A stretch of 64,000 bases of DNA from Methanoculleus marisnigri JR1 (GTDB lineage: Archaea; Halobacteriota; Methanomicrobia; Methanomicrobiales; Methanoculleaceae): contig NC_009051.1 of assembly GCF_000015825.1 (NCBI RefSeq), forward strand, positions 2,102,695 through 2,166,694. Reading direction: 5' to 3'. Below are positions 8,081 to 17,914 of this stretch, one piece after another (the stretch's first letter is position 1; each line of letters begins with the position of its first letter). Made by a program: the position numbers and the translations under genes. Under the pieces are notes generated by a model that saw nothing but the letters and a program-made list of their open reading frames with translations, did not search any database and had not been told where the DNA came from.

Positions 8081-9118
8081 TTATGGTAACTCATACCTCA
8101 CCAAATTGTCGGTACTTGAAAGCCAAGAAACTCTTATCCAATCTCTTGATCGAGCAACTGAAGAAATACGTAAATCTCTGTATTCATTGAAGCACCTACT
8201 AAAGGGATAGAACTCTATCGTCCAACCTTTGTAGTTTAGGGGTGGTTCTCTGGGTGTACCAATTATTTTGTGAAATGTATTATATACAAGAGCTCTTGGT
8301 TTTTTCTCAAAATAAATGACATTTGACCAGCAGATTGTGATTTCATCAAGGCCTCCAACTTCCACTTCATCAAGGTGCTTTACCACGTCTTGAATTTCAT
8401 CTGTATCTAGAAGACCAAGTATGGTGCAGTCCTCAAAGGAAGTAAAGCGATCCTTACCATATTCAGATATGTCCAGTATGAGATGCCACAAGTGTTCGCC
8501 ATCTTTTAGAAACTTTTCAGAACTTGAGAATTGTTCGAGGGAACTATTGATCCGCTTTTGTGCTTTTGCAATGATGTGCCGAATAAGTTCTTCTCGTCCT
8601 TTTATTTCCCGCGACGGATGAATTCGCTTACATTCAATTAATGTTGGCGAGATTCCATTACCTTTAACTTGGAAGTCACATGCTGGCATCCCTTTCGGGG
8701 CTACACATCTCAAGTCCTTGCTGATATGATACTGCGGAGATTCACTTCGGATCCAACCTTGAAACAGCGTAGCACACATGTTTTGGCGTACTTGATGATC
8801 TGATCCTCTGTATGCTCCCTTTAAATCTCTCTTTCGACCAATAAGTGTCGTATCGCCGAGTTTCAATGGTTGTATGCTACCTTTAGTCGCGGACACAAGC
8901 CCTATACAATCGAGTAGTAAACTGAAAAACTGGAAAAGTTCATTGTTGCGAACCTTGCCTAATGTTAGATTGCTCGTTTTTTCAATATTTTTCAAGAATT
9001 TTATTGCTTGAATAACAAAGTTATTATCGCTATCAGAAAGTGATTTTTCGGAAATTAATGTTTCATAGACCTCTATGATTTCACTCATTAATTGTGGGAA
9101 TGGGTCCTGCTGATTCAT
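8081..9118 (-). CDS. predicted PD-(D/E)XK nuclease-like protein
   Basis: 345 residues, AT-rich. The segment ACDFQVKGNGISPTLIECKR gives D148-x13-E162-x-K164, the core pattern of PD-(D/E)XK nucleases. A lysine-rich helix (HIIAKAQKRINSS) follows, as in that fold. The N-terminal 130 residues are helical and unassigned. No helicase or methylase is adjacent, so this is not a standard restriction system. A role in defence or mobile DNA is inferred only from the motif, composition and island context. Confidence 0.6.
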   Translation of the reverse strand: MNQQDPFPQLMSEIIEVYETLISEKSLSDSDNNFVIQAIKFLKNIEKTSNLTLGKVRNNELFQFFSLLLDCIGLVSATKGSIQPLKLGDTTLIGRKRDLKGAYRGSDHQVRQNMCATLFQGWIRSESPQYHISKDLRCVAPKGMPACDFQVKGNGISPTLIECKRIHPSREIKGREELIRHIIAKAQKRINSSLEQFSSSEKFLKDGEHLWHLILDISEYGKDRFTSFEDCTILGLLDTDEIQDVVKHLDEVEVGGLDEITICWSNVIYFEKKPRALVYNTFHKIIGTPREPPLNYKGWTIEFYPFSRCFNEYRDLRISSVARSRDWIRVSWLSSTDNLVRYELP

Positions 9119-9713
9119 GGAATATTGCTCCTTTAATCATCATTTTCAGGGGATGTTCTTATCTTTTCAAACTTCTAAAACAATATAGGGACATTCACTG
9201 CAGAAGAATGTCGTATAAATTCTATATAGCAGATTAGGGTATAGCTCACTTGGCATCAGGGTTTCAGTCGTTCATTCACTTATTATCTCGAAATAATTAA
9301 CATTGTTATACTCGGGATTAACGTCTCAGTATCTCTATAAGTTACCTGAGATCCGTCCCCTTGCCAGATTATTCCTTCTACACCGTCAAAAACCTTCTGC
9401 CGCCGCCCTCGTTATGTTGCATTTCCAATGTAACTTCTCCAGATTACAGAACTGGAGAAACATCTATCTGGATAGAACCGATCATGCAGAGGGTATCGTG
9501 AATGTGCATCTGTGGAAACAGAGGGGTAAACAGGAAGATCGTATGGCTACTAAGATCGCTTGGATGCCAATTTTGCTCTTTGTGTTTGGTTTGCTCATTA
9601 ACAAGGGACTGTAATTTGTAGATCCTTCCTTTTAGTTAAGTTCTATGCTTGAGATTAGAGTTTCAACAAAGTCGTTACGTAAAATTTTTTCATTAAGGAT
9701 CATATGTTGATAC
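9119..9713. other. AT-rich intergenic stretch
   Basis: 595 bases between divergent AT-rich genes. Weak frames occur, such as 9303-9614 ending in a short hydrophobic tail, but none has convincing coding character. The stretch probably holds both promoters and possibly decayed sequence. Confidence 0.4.
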
Positions 9714-10094
9714 ATGGAAATATCTGAAAATGAAAGGTTAATCCTCATAAAGAAGAAAGAAGAGATTGCTGAATTAACAAGTGAGATTTTGAACATATAT
9801 CGTAAACCCGAGCATGCAGACGAGGTTAAAGCCAAAATAAGTAAGATTCTGTCAAATATATCTACAATATCGTGGTATTCAAGTTCAAAAAACGGGGGAA
9901 TCGACACTCTCGTCATGAGAGCCTGTCAAATAAACGATGTGATGGAGAAGGAGGGGTGGAGTTGGGATTTTGTGATAAAAGATGTGGATGAATTTTGTGT
10001 TTTAGCAAATGCGATTCAAATTGAGTTTACTAACAGTGGCTTGAATATTCATATCCCAAAGGTTGAAATTCCGGTATTTCAAGTAAAATTATGA
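9714..10094 (+). CDS. AT-rich 126-residue hypothetical protein
   Basis: Starts MEISENERLILIKKKEEIAE with a charged helical first half, probably a short coiled coil to about residue 50. A mixed second half ends in a beta-like segment (IHIPKVEIPVFQVKL). No family is recognised. Composition matches the other two AT-rich genes, so it likely arrived with them. It lies about 165 bases from the tRNA-Leu gene. Confidence 0.55.
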   Translation: MEISENERLILIKKKEEIAELTSEILNIYRKPEHADEVKAKISKILSNISTISWYSSSKNGGIDTLVMRACQINDVMEKEGWSWDFVIKDVDEFCVLANAIQIEFTNSGLNIHIPKVEIPVFQVKL

Positions 10095-10258
10095 TAAGGA
10101 AATCCCTTTTTTGCGTATTTTGATAGCCAACCTTTGTACTACTGAAGAGTCCCGAAACGGTCAGAAACGTGGTTTAAAATACTTATCAATGTGAACTTGT
10201 TAATTAATGAATGATATTAAATTGCACTTTTCACGAAAACTGGTGTTCAGGAGCAAAA

Positions 10259-10341
10259 TGCGAGTGGCAGGATTCGAACCTGCGAACTCCTTCGAGAATC
10301 GATCTTGAGTCGATCACCTTTGGCCGCTCGGTAACACTCGC
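10259..10341 (-). tRNA. tRNA-Leu (anticodon CAA)
   Basis: Acceptor arms GCGAGTG/CACTCGC pair fully. The anticodon stem ATCGA/TCGAT encloses loop CTCAAGA, giving anticodon CAA (template 10305-10307). A long variable arm marks a class II tRNA, and the T-arm GCAGGTTCGAATCCTGC is canonical. CCA is not encoded. The AT-rich island starts just beyond its 3' end, a common integration point, but no repeated tRNA end was found on the far side. Confidence 0.93.
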
Positions 10342-10450
10342 GCCTGTACCTCTTGAACCTCAAAAGTAATGAGTTTGATGGCGGGCGGCCCCGCCGGGAC
10401 GGACACCCCGACATCCGCCGGCCGCCGGAGCCCCGGCCGCGAACCCGCTC

Positions 10451-13400
10451 TCACATAAAATCCGCGAGCCCCAGTTGCTTCTCCGGGGGCTCGCCGAAGG
10501 TCGACTCGATCTGCATGAAGAGCACCTCCACCCGCTGCTTCGTGTAGTCCGATATCGCGTAGGTTGCGCAGATGTTGCGCGACATCTCCAGGTACTTCTT
10601 CACCGAGCCCTCGTGGACCGTCGGGATGACGTGCCCCCCGCAGCGGGTGCACTTCCCCGCGAGCGGCATCCGGCGGTACTTCGCGTTGCACTTCATGCAC
10701 CGGACTTTCTGCTTGGAAAACGCGTTGAGGTTCCCCTGGAGGTCGCGGATGAAGTGGGTGTTCAAGACCCGCTCGGCGACGTCGTCCTCGTCCACCGCCC
10801 GGATCCTCTTCGCGAGGTCGAGCTCCGCCTCGAGTTTGTCGAGCATCGACCCGAGCCTCGTGTAGGTGGACTCGAGCGGCCCCGCCGAGATGTTCGATGT
10901 CTGGTGGGTGAAGAGGAACCCCTCGCACTGCGCCGGGGTCCCGAGCCGCCGCTCCACCCGGTCGACGAACGCATCGAGGTCTTTGGGGTGGGCGTAGGCG
11001 AGACAGCCGTTGTAGACCTCGATCGGATAGTGGTCGCAGACGTCGACGTTGTGGCTCTCCTTGTCGACCTCTGAGGGGTCGATCCGGGTCGTCAAAACCA
11101 GCGGTGCGTCCATCGTCCCGCCCCGGGTCTCGGGGAGGTAGGCGCGGGAGAAGTTGATCAGGCCGTCGAGGAGGAGCATCACGCAGTCCTCGTCGCCGTC
11201 GCACTGCCCGCAGAAGATACCGTTCGCGACCAGCGTGTGGTTCTCGGCGACCGTCAGGCAGTAGACCCGGTCGTCGAGCGCCTGCACCGTCTCGCGGGAG
11301 ACGACCTCGTCCGCCACGACGAGCCCGCCCTCCTCCACCGGGACGCGGTCGCCGACCGCGACCTCGAGCGCCTTGATCTTCCGGAGGTAATCCGTGTCCC
11401 AGACCAGCATCGCGTGATCGGGCGTCACCGTAAGGACCCTCCCCCGCCTTGTCGCGAACCGGACGAGGTGCGCCGGGGCGCGGTGGACGGAGACCGAGGT
11501 CACCCTCTTCAGGCTGGTCTTCCCCTGCGAATCGATGCTCCGGACGTAGAACGGCTGGCGGGGATCGGAGTAGAACGTCCCCACGTGGTCAAGCCCCGGC
11601 TTCGATATATCGAAGTTCTCCGTCACGAACTGCCGGATCGGCAGCGACATCCACCGCCGCCCGTCGGAGACGGTGATCTCCGTATCGCCTGCGAAACAGT
11701 TCCGCCGTTTCGCCGCGTGGAAGAACGGGTGGCCGTAGCCGACCGGGGCCTTCGAGAACCCGATCAACCGGACGAGCACCCCGGCGCTCGTGTGCGGGGC
11801 AAGCCCCATCAGGAGGTGGCCCACGAGGTCGAGGGGTTTCTCCGCCTTATAGAACGGTTCGAGCCCGTACAGCCGCACCAGGAGATCGTCGACGAACTTC
11901 GCCACCCGGACGAGCCACTCGCCGCAGCCCTCCGAGACCAGGATGTCCTGGTGACGGAGTTCCAGCACCTGGTCGTCCGAGACGAGTTCCCGGCCGTAAG
12001 TATCGTGGGTGTAGCCGAGCTCGCGGAGCCGCTCGATCGGAACACCGACCTCGTCCGGCCGGAAATGAGTCAGGGGAAGGTCGATCATATCGTAGCGGAC
12101 GGTGCCGTCCTTGAAGACATAAAGGTTCTGCAACGCCCGGAGGATCCCCTTCTCGATCGGCTCCACCGGCCGTTCGCGCGAGATCAGGCCCTTCACGCCC
12201 TTTAAGAGCGCGACCGAGGACTCGCGCACCCCGAGGCTCTCCATCGCCGCCAGGTACTCCGCTTTCACGTTGATCGTGACCTTCTGGAGGCAGACCGTCT
12301 CCGCATTGCACCGGGGGCAGACGTCCTGCCCGACGTCCTTGCCGCACCTCGGGCACCGGAAGACCGGGTTCGTGTGCGCCCCGCACTCGCAGAGGTTCTT
12401 GTAGGTGAAGGCGCCGCAGGCAGGGCACTGCCGCTCCCCGACCTCCGCCTCGATCACCCCGCCGTCGGTGTTCGACCGGGGTTTCGAGGAGCAGGCCGCC
12501 TGGAACGACCGGCGGGCACCGCCCTCGTCGCCGATCGGGAAGAGCGAGTGGGGCGGCGGGCGCATCTCCCGCGGCTTCGACTTCCCCGGCCGCCCCATCC
12601 GGCCGCCGATCCGGGTTCCCGCCCGCGAACGCACCGTAAAGCCCGAGAGGTGCATCACCAGATCGAGCGAGTTCTCCATCGGCGCGTCCTGCCACGCCGG
12701 CCGCTTCGTAAGCTGCAGCGTCAGGCCGAGGCAGGCGAGGAACGCCAGATGCTCGCGGATCGCCAGCCGGTCCCCCGAGAGGTGGTGGGGTATGAGGAGT
12801 TCCTCGAGGATCGCCTTCGTCTCGGGGGTGTTTCGGATCATCAGCACCCCGTCCTCGACCGTCCCGCCGGTGCCGACCGCTTCCGCGAGGCGGGCGATAT
12901 CGGCCGGGGCGACGTCGTCCCACATGTAGGTGTAGTCGGGATGGAGCGGAACCCCGTCGAGCGCAAACTCGATCGCTTCGAGTTCGTTCTCCGGGTGGCG
13001 GGGGCCGCCCTCGAGCATCCACCACTCCTCGCAGTAGGCCGGGGGCATCAGCGGGTGGTTGTTCTCCATGAACTCCCCAAAACTGACCAGCATCTCACCG
13101 ACGTCCAGGATCTCGTCCACCTGCCCGGCAAGCCGCCGGGCCTCCGCCGCGTCGTCCACCCGGCGCACCTCCCCGCTCCGGAGTTTGACCGTCGGTCCCT
13201 GGATCGAGTCCACCGGCACGACCCCCGCCGCCTTCCCCGGCCGCTCGACCTTCATCTGCGTCCCGACCGCGAGGAAGTCGCCGAGGATGTGCAGCGTCGC
13301 CGGGTTGAAACCTGCGGCCGCAAACCCGGTGTTCCGCGCCCGGCCGAGGCGCAGCCGGAACCCACCCTTCCGCATCGGGTAGGAAAAGACCGGCCGGCCG

Positions 13401-14308
13401 CCGATCAGGTCGCGGATGTACTTGTCTTTCGGCTTGATCGCGGCACTCGCATCGTCGTCATCGCTCTTCGGGCCGCCGCCGATCATCTCCTCGATCCAGT
13501 CCCAGCCCTCCATCTTCATCTTGCGGACGTTTTTTAAGACTTTCGGGGCCTTCAGCGCCAGCCCTTCCGCGACGACGAGCGCCATCCCGCCCCGGACGGT
13601 GTTCGTCTCCACCCGCTCCAGGTTCCGGTAGCCGCTCACCTCCTGCTGCTCCGTCGGCTCGCCGTCGATGCAGACCGGGCAGTTCTCGATGATCATCCGG
13701 AGTTCCTTCTCGCTCGGGAGATACTGCAGGCTCATGATGTTGTTGTACTGCCGGATCTCCTCGATGTAGCGCTCCACCTCCTCGGGCCGGGGAATGTAGC
13801 GGTTGATCCCGAGCGCCTGGCGCACGTAGTCGCCCACCAGCACCGAGAGCGCCTGCGCCGTCCCGCCGGCGCTCCGGATGGGGCCCGCGTAGTAGATCTT
13901 TAAGTAGTCCGTCCCGTCGTCGTTCTTCCCGAGACTGACCTTCCCGATCCCCTCCGTCGGGGCGGCCACCACGCCCTCCGTCAGGAGCGCCATCGCCGCG
14001 CGGATGGCGTGGTCGAGGATCTCCTCCGGCGTGGTCTCGCCGAACTTTCGTGCCGCAAAATCGTCTCCGATGCGGAGCGCCGCCTCTTCGCGGGACATCT
14101 CCGCCTCGAGTTCCCGTATCCGGGCCGCGATCCCCTTGTAGCCGAGGAGCGCCTCCACGCGGTCGGCGAGGTCGCTTGCCACCGGGATCTCGATCTCCGT
14201 TCTCGGATCGAGTCCCCGGGCGCGTGCGGCGGCGGCGAGCCGTATCGCGGCATCGAGCTCTCCCTCGAGTTCCTCGAAGTACCGGGCGATAGCAGGCGAG
14301 ACCTCCAT
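10451..14308 (-). CDS. polC: DNA polymerase II (PolD) large subunit DP2 with intein
   Basis: 1285-residue precursor, about 1120 after splicing. This is the catalytic subunit of the euryarchaeal replicative polymerase PolD. The N-terminal domain opens [20 protein letters not shown] cysteine cluster (CPACGAF..., CPRCGKD, CPRCNAE) lies near residues 625-670, and a C-terminal zinc site ([10 protein letters not shown]...CTRCGG) near 1205-1227. The active-site segment CDGDEDC is interrupted by an intein directly before its cysteine. The small subunit DP1 is not in the window. A TATA-like TCTAAATG on the minus strand near 14334 places the transcript start at or near the ATG. Confidence 0.95.
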   Translation of the reverse strand: MEVSPAIARYFEELEGELDAAIRLAAAARARGLDPRTEIEIPVASDLADRVEALLGYKGIAARIRELEAEMSREEAALRIGDDFAARKFGETTPEEILDHAIRAAMALLTEGVVAAPTEGIGKVSLGKNDDGTDYLKIYYAGPIRSAGGTAQALSVLVGDYVRQALGINRYIPRPEEVERYIEEIRQYNNIMSLQYLPSEKELRMIIENCPVCIDGEPTEQQEVSGYRNLERVETNTVRGGMALVVAEGLALKAPKVLKNVRKMKMEGWDWIEEMIGGGPKSDDDDASAAIKPKDKYIRDLIGGRPVFSYPMRKGGFRLRLGRARNTGFAAAGFNPATLHILGDFLAVGTQMKVERPGKAAGVVPVDSIQGPTVKLRSGEVRRVDDAAEARRLAGQVDEILDVGEMLVSFGEFMENNHPLMPPAYCEEWWMLEGGPRHPENELEAIEFALDGVPLHPDYTYMWDDVAPADIARLAEAVGTGGTVEDGVLMIRNTPETKAILEELLIPHHLSGDRLAIREHLAFLACLGLTLQLTKRPAWQDAPMENSLDLVMHLSGFTVRSRAGTRIGGRMGRPGKSKPREMRPPPHSLFPIGDEGGARRSFQAACSSKPRSNTDGGVIEAEVGERQCPACGAFTYKNLCECGAHTNPVFRCPRCGKDVGQDVCPRCNAETVCLQKVTINVKAEYLAAMESLGVRESSVALLKGVKGLISRERPVEPIEKGILRALQNLYVFKDGTVRYDMIDLPLTHFRPDEVGVPIERLRELGYTHDTYGRELVSDDQVLELRHQDILVSEGCGEWLVRVAKFVDDLLVRLYGLEPFYKAEKPLDLVGHLLMGLAPHTSAGVLVRLIGFSKAPVGYGHPFFHAAKRRNCFAGDTEITVSDGRRWMSLPIRQFVTENFDISKPGLDHVGTFYSDPRQPFYVRSIDSQGKTSLKRVTSVSVHRAPAHLVRFATRRGRVLTVTPDHAMLVWDTDYLRKIKALEVAVGDRVPVEEGGLVVADEVVSRETVQALDDRVYCLTVAENHTLVANGIFCGQCDGDEDCVMLLLDGLINFSRAYLPETRGGTMDAPLVLTTRIDPSEVDKESHNVDVCDHYPIEVYNGCLAYAHPKDLDAFVDRVERRLGTPAQCEGFLFTHQTSNISAGPLESTYTRLGSMLDKLEAELDLAKRIRAVDEDDVAERVLNTHFIRDLQGNLNAFSKQKVRCMKCNAKYRRMPLAGKCTRCGGHVIPTVHEGSVKKYLEMSRNICATYAISDYTKQRVEVLFMQIESTFGEPPEKQLGLADFM
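11204..11698 (-). mobile_element. PolC mini-intein (165 residues)
   Basis: Residues 871-1035 of the precursor. It begins [15 protein letters not shown] (block A, Cys1) and has a block-B-like TPDH. It ends [12 protein letters not shown], followed by extein Cys. At 165 residues there is no room for a LAGLIDADG homing endonuclease. The last residue is Gln instead of the usual Asn, as known for PolII inteins of Pyrococcus. Insertion is directly before CDGDEDC, the catalytic aspartates, so unspliced polymerase should be inactive. Confidence 0.9.
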
Positions 14309-14396
14309 GCATGAAGTATGGGCCCTTCACGCATTTAGAGCAGTCGTTCGGGTTCGCCGGCCCCGGTTCAGGCAGGCTGCAACAAAGGCCCGAGCG

Positions 14397-14990
14397 TCAG
14401 ATGATTCCGGCGAAGCGGATGATATTCTCGCGGATCGCATCCGGCGGGAGCATCTGGTCCACCCGCCCGGTCGCGAACGCGGCGCGGGGCATGTAGTGGA
14501 TGGCGCAGGTCCGGAGGGCCTGTGCGAAGGTGGTCCCCCCGATGGACTTGATGTGGGAGATCCCTTCGGCGCCGTCGCTCCCCATCCCCGAGAGGATCAC
14601 CCCGGCGAACCGGTCGGTGCCGCGCCGCGTAAGCGACATCATGGCGACGTCGATCGAGGGGCGGACGTACTGCACCTTCGCGTCGTCAAAGAGGCTGATC
14701 GTTCGGTTTTCGACGAGTTTCAGGTGGAGATCGCTTGGAGCCACGTAGATCGTGCCGTGCTCGATCTCTTCGCCGTCCTCCGGAACCCGGACATCCATGA
14801 AAGAGATCTCTTCGATATGCCTGCAAAGCGCGCTGTTCATAGAGTGCGGCATGTGCTGGACGAGGATGACGGCGGCATCGACGAGCGGGAACTGGGAAAA
14901 GACGACCTCGAGCGTTCGCGCCCCACCAGTCGACGAACCGATGACGACAATCGTCCGCCCATCGCGGGGAAGAGATAAGGGATATTCCAT
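14397..14990 (-). CDS. CheB-type methylesterase domain protein
   Basis: 197 residues, only the esterase domain. The catalytic triad of CheB is complete: Ser20 in GSSTGG, His46 in VQHMP and Asp139 in GMGSDG. CheB removes methyl groups from chemoreceptor glutamates and is normally fused to a receiver; here the receiver is a separate upstream gene 12 bases away (15003-15389). No CheR, CheA or receptor gene is nearby, so the substrate may be a non-canonical signalling protein. The start ATG at 14990 puts Ser20 at the usual distance from the domain edge. Confidence 0.85.
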   Translation of the reverse strand: MEYPLSLPRDGRTIVVIGSSTGGARTLEVVFSQFPLVDAAVILVQHMPHSMNSALCRHIEEISFMDVRVPEDGEEIEHGTIYVAPSDLHLKLVENRTISLFDDAKVQYVRPSIDVAMMSLTRRGTDRFAGVILSGMGSDGAEGISHIKSIGGTTFAQALRTCAIHYMPRAAFATGRVDQMLPPDAIRENIIRFAGII

Positions 14991-15002
14991 GCAATCTCCA
15001 CC

Positions 15003-15389
15003 TTACGGAAGGTAATTGAGGTACCCCTTCACGAGGGCCACGATCTCGTCCGGCTCGAACGGTTTCGTGATGTAGTCGATGACGTGCTCCTTGAGACACT
15101 CCAGTTCCATGTCCGGGACGTCTTTTGCCGTGAGCATCGCGATGACGTTCCTCTCCATGAGATCGCGATCGATCATCTCCTGGATCGTCTCCCACCCGTC
15201 CTTTCGGGGCATCATGATGTCCATCAGGATGACCCCCCGAAACCCGTCTGCGAGTTGTGCGATACATTCATCGCCGCTCTCCGCGGCAACGACCTCGATC
15301 CCCTCCGGTGCAAGGAGTTCCTCCATCACCTCGAGGATGAACACGTCGTCGTCGACGACCATAATCCGCCGGTTCGATTCCTCCGCCAT
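15003..15389 (-). CDS. single-domain response regulator (receiver)
   Basis: 128 residues, only a CheY-like receiver. The acidic pocket is VVDDD (Asp13-15), the phospho-acceptor is Asp57 in LMDIMMP, and the conserved Lys lies in ITKPFEP. There is no output domain. The gene has its own TATA box (about 15441-15452, minus strand) and a GGGAGG ribosome site. It lies between a histidine kinase upstream and the CheB-like esterase downstream, so it probably passes phosphate from the kinase to control the esterase. Confidence 0.88.
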   Translation of the reverse strand: MAEESNRRIMVVDDDVFILEVMEELLAPEGIEVVAAESGDECIAQLADGFRGVILMDIMMPRKDGWETIQEMIDRDLMERNVIAMLTAKDVPDMELECLKEHVIDYITKPFEPDEIVALVKGYLNYLP

Positions 15390-15440
15390 CTGCTGCCTCC
15401 CCGGGACCCGCCGGGTTGTTAATTAACTTCTCTCGCCCGG

Positions 15441-15452
15441 AACAATATATAA
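15441..15452 (-). promoter_or_regulatory. TATA box of the receiver/CheB-like unit
   Basis: Minus-strand GGTTATATATTG lies about 52-63 bases before the receiver start codon and downstream of the histidine kinase stop. It allows the two small genes to be transcribed apart from the kinase. Confidence 0.5.
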
Positions 15453-15465
15453 CCCTGCGGATTCT

Positions 15466-17331
15466 TTACAGCGTTTCTACTGCCTCAAGGGTGAATATGA
15501 TGGTCGAACCCCTCCCCTCGCCGGCACTCTCGGCCCATATCCGTCCTCCGTGCCGTTCCACGATCCGCCGGCAGATCGTGAGGCCGAGCCCCGGCGACTC
15601 GAGGTCGTGGCGGGAGGCGTCGGCCTTGTAGAACTCGGCAAAAGCCTTTTCGAGCTGCTCGCGGGACATGCCGATCCCGGTATCCCTGACCGAGACGACC
15701 ACGGCCTCCTGCTCGCGGGCGGCGTCGATGGTGATCGTCCCTTTCCCGTCCTCGATGTACTTGACGGCGTTGGCGATCAGGTTGTTGAAGATCTCCCCGA
15801 GGAGAACCCGGTCGGCCCTGACGGCGATCCCGGCCGGGATGTTGTTGTTGAGGGTGATGGTCTTCGTCTTGAAGAGGACGGCGTAGTTCCGGAGCGTGTT
15901 GTCGAGTTCCGTCTTGAGGTCGAGGGGTTCGAGATCGAGCTCGACGTAGAGGGAGTTCATCCGGGCGAGCTGCAGGGTTTTCTGGACCAGGTCCTTCATG
16001 TAAGTGACGTTGTGGCCGGCGATCTCGAGGAGGCGCCGGAGATCCGGGTCCTGCTCCCGCGCGACGATCCTCGGCATGAGGGCGACCAGCGGCGTTAAGG
16101 GCGTCTTCAAGTCGTGGCCGAGCTGCGATATGAACTCGTCCTTCTGGGCGAGGAGTTTCTCCACGTCGGCGGTCCGCTCCCGGACCATCGCGTCGAGTTC
16201 CTGGTTGACGACGGAGAGCTGGCTCCGTAGCATCTCCAGTTCCCGGTTCTTCGTCTGGAGGTTCCCGGCAAACCCCTTGAGCGCCTCTTCCGCCTGCACC
16301 CGCTGGGTGATATCGATCCCGAGCTGCAGCATCAGGGGCGCCCCGTCCGTATCGGTGAACGGGTAGGCGTGAACCTCGTAGGTTTTCCCGTTCATATGAT
16401 CCCATTCCCAGTGCTGCGGGCTCCGGAGGGTGAAGACCATCGCCCCCTTGCAGGGGTTGCAGGGTCTGCGGGAGCCGCGTTGCACCTCGTAGCAGAGCCC
16501 GCCCTCCGGGTCGCCGAAGGTCTCCCGGAACGCCCTGTTGGCAAACCGGATGGTGTGATCCTCCCCCTGCAGGGTGACGTAAGCGGGAAGGGTGTCCAGG
16601 ATAGAGAAGAGACGGCGGCGTTCGGCGTTCAGGGCCGCTTCCGCCTCCTTGTACCGGGTGATCTCCGAGACCCGGCAGGTGACGACGACATCGTCGAGGC
16701 AGCGCCCCCGGAGAACGAGCCAGCGCGTTCTGCCGTCCCGGCCGAGGAACTGCGTCTCGACGACCACGTTGCCTGCGCCCGGCTGCGCCTGCGCAAAGAA
16801 CCGCTCGCGGTCGTCGGCATACGGCCAGATCTTCGATAGCGGGAGGTTTTCCAGGTCTCCCCTTGCATACCCGAGGAGTTCCGCAAAGTCGCGGTTCGCG
16901 TCCGCTATCGATTCGTCATCCCGCCTGAGAAGAAACGCGCCGCCGGGAGCCCGTTCCATGGCCTCCCGGTAGTGGATCTGCTCCCGGGCCGAGTAGCCGA
17001 CGGTCGAGGCGAGCGACGCAAGAGCGACCATGGCGACGAAGGGGAGGAATATACTCGGGTTGGGCGGGTAGGCGCGCCCTGCCGTGATGCCGAGATAGAC
17101 GAGCCCGAGCACGGTGGCGGCAACGATCCCCTTCTCGCGGTAGAGGTAGCCGACCGCCGCGGCCGGGACGAAGAGAAGGGCCCAGAGAATGAGGTTGGTG
17201 CCGGGCGGCTCCACGAGAAGGGCGGCTAAGATCGCCGTGCCCGAAGCGCCGGCTACCAGAATTTTCCCGGGTTCGCGGAGGTCGCCTTCCTGCAGGTGCC
17301 GGAGGGGGCCCTCCGTCGTACGAGATGCCAT
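15466..17331 (-). CDS. membrane PAS-PAS sensor histidine kinase
   Basis: 621 residues. Four membrane helices (about 24-41, 46-63, 69-85, 94-112) are followed by PAS 1 (about 120-230) and PAS 2 (about 238-350), a coiled linker, HisKA with the phospho-acceptor His406 in GHDLKTPLTP, and an HATPase domain (NLIANAVKY, DTGIGM, GLGLTI). PAS 2 holds Cys280, Cys291 and Cys294 (the pair as RPCNPC), which could bind a metal or redox group. The kinase lies upstream of the receiver and is its obvious partner. Confidence 0.9.
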   Translation of the reverse strand: MASRTTEGPLRHLQEGDLREPGKILVAGASGTAILAALLVEPPGTNLILWALLFVPAAAVGYLYREKGIVAATVLGLVYLGITAGRAYPPNPSIFLPFVAMVALASLASTVGYSAREQIHYREAMERAPGGAFLLRRDDESIADANRDFAELLGYARGDLENLPLSKIWPYADDRERFFAQAQPGAGNVVVETQFLGRDGRTRWLVLRGRCLDDVVVTCRVSEITRYKEAEAALNAERRRLFSILDTLPAYVTLQGEDHTIRFANRAFRETFGDPEGGLCYEVQRGSRRPCNPCKGAMVFTLRSPQHWEWDHMNGKTYEVHAYPFTDTDGAPLMLQLGIDITQRVQAEEALKGFAGNLQTKNRELEMLRSQLSVVNQELDAMVRERTADVEKLLAQKDEFISQLGHDLKTPLTPLVALMPRIVAREQDPDLRRLLEIAGHNVTYMKDLVQKTLQLARMNSLYVELDLEPLDLKTELDNTLRNYAVLFKTKTITLNNNIPAGIAVRADRVLLGEIFNNLIANAVKYIEDGKGTITIDAAREQEAVVVSVRDTGIGMSREQLEKAFAEFYKADASRHDLESPGLGLTICRRIVERHGGRIWAESAGEGRGSTIIFTLEAVETL

Positions 17332-17360
17332 CAGACCTTAGAGATCTGAAGGCGTCTCGA

Positions 17361-17888
17361 TCATTTATTGTTCGCGGATTGGTCTTTCGCCTCCAGCGCC
17401 TCGGTGAGCGGGCCGGCGCCCGTCTCTCCCATCTTCCAGAGGAGGAGTGCAGCGCGTTCCTGCGTCTTCGCATCAGGGCTCTGCATCAGGCGGACGAGCG
17501 GTTCGACCGCCGGATCCCCGATCCGGCAGAGGGCCATCGCGGCGAACGGCTGGAGATCGGCGTCGGCGTTCTCGACGACGGCAACGAGGGGTTCGACGGC
17601 GGCGGCGCCGATCCCCGCGAGAGCCGCCGTGGCGTATCGCCGGAAGTCGCGGTCGTCCGCGGCGCGCATCGCCGCGAGGAGGGGATCGATCGCCGGCTCC
17701 CCGATCCGCACCAGCGCACGGGCGGCGTACCACCGGACGTCGTTGTTTCCGGCCTGCATCACGCCGATGAGCGGTTTTACGGCCGCTTCTCCGCTCTCAC
17801 CGAGATCGGCGGTCGCCGCCCGGCGCGCCGCGAGAGGGCCGTCCCGGAGATCGGCGATCAGTTCCTCGATCCGGGTGCTGTCAGTCAT
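17361..17888 (-). CDS. HEAT-repeat protein (175 residues)
   Basis: From the ATG at 17888 (MTDSTRIEELIADLRDG). It is made of about five HEAT/PBS-lyase-type repeats of 31 residues with the recurring pattern A-V-x-P-L-I-x-x-M...D-V-R-x-x-A-A-x-A-L-x-x-I-G. No catalytic residues; a scaffold for protein binding is likely. It lies 26 bases after the larger membrane HEAT gene and is probably co-transcribed with it. The frame stays open further upstream, but that extension overlaps the neighbouring gene in another frame. Confidence 0.8.
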   Translation of the reverse strand: MTDSTRIEELIADLRDGPLAARRAATADLGESGEAAVKPLIGVMQAGNNDVRWYAARALVRIGEPAIDPLLAAMRAADDRDFRRYATAALAGIGAAAVEPLVAVVENADADLQPFAAMALCRIGDPAVEPLVRLMQSPDAKTQERAALLLWKMGETGAGPLTEALEAKDQSANNK

Positions 17889-17914
17889 AGCGTTCAGGTG
17901 CACACTTGCTGTTG

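Noticed and set aside
9303-9614. 103-codon frame, or its last 23 codons as a short membrane peptide (MATKIAWMPILLFVFGLLIN...)
   Set aside because: No ribosome site or TATA at a good distance and no coding bias in the first part. The short peptide cannot be distinguished from chance.
6285-10259. Attachment-site repeat of the tRNA-Leu 3' end at the far side of the island
   Set aside because: No second copy of the T-arm or acceptor end was found by eye between the DUF2115 gene and the tRNA, so integration remains only likely.
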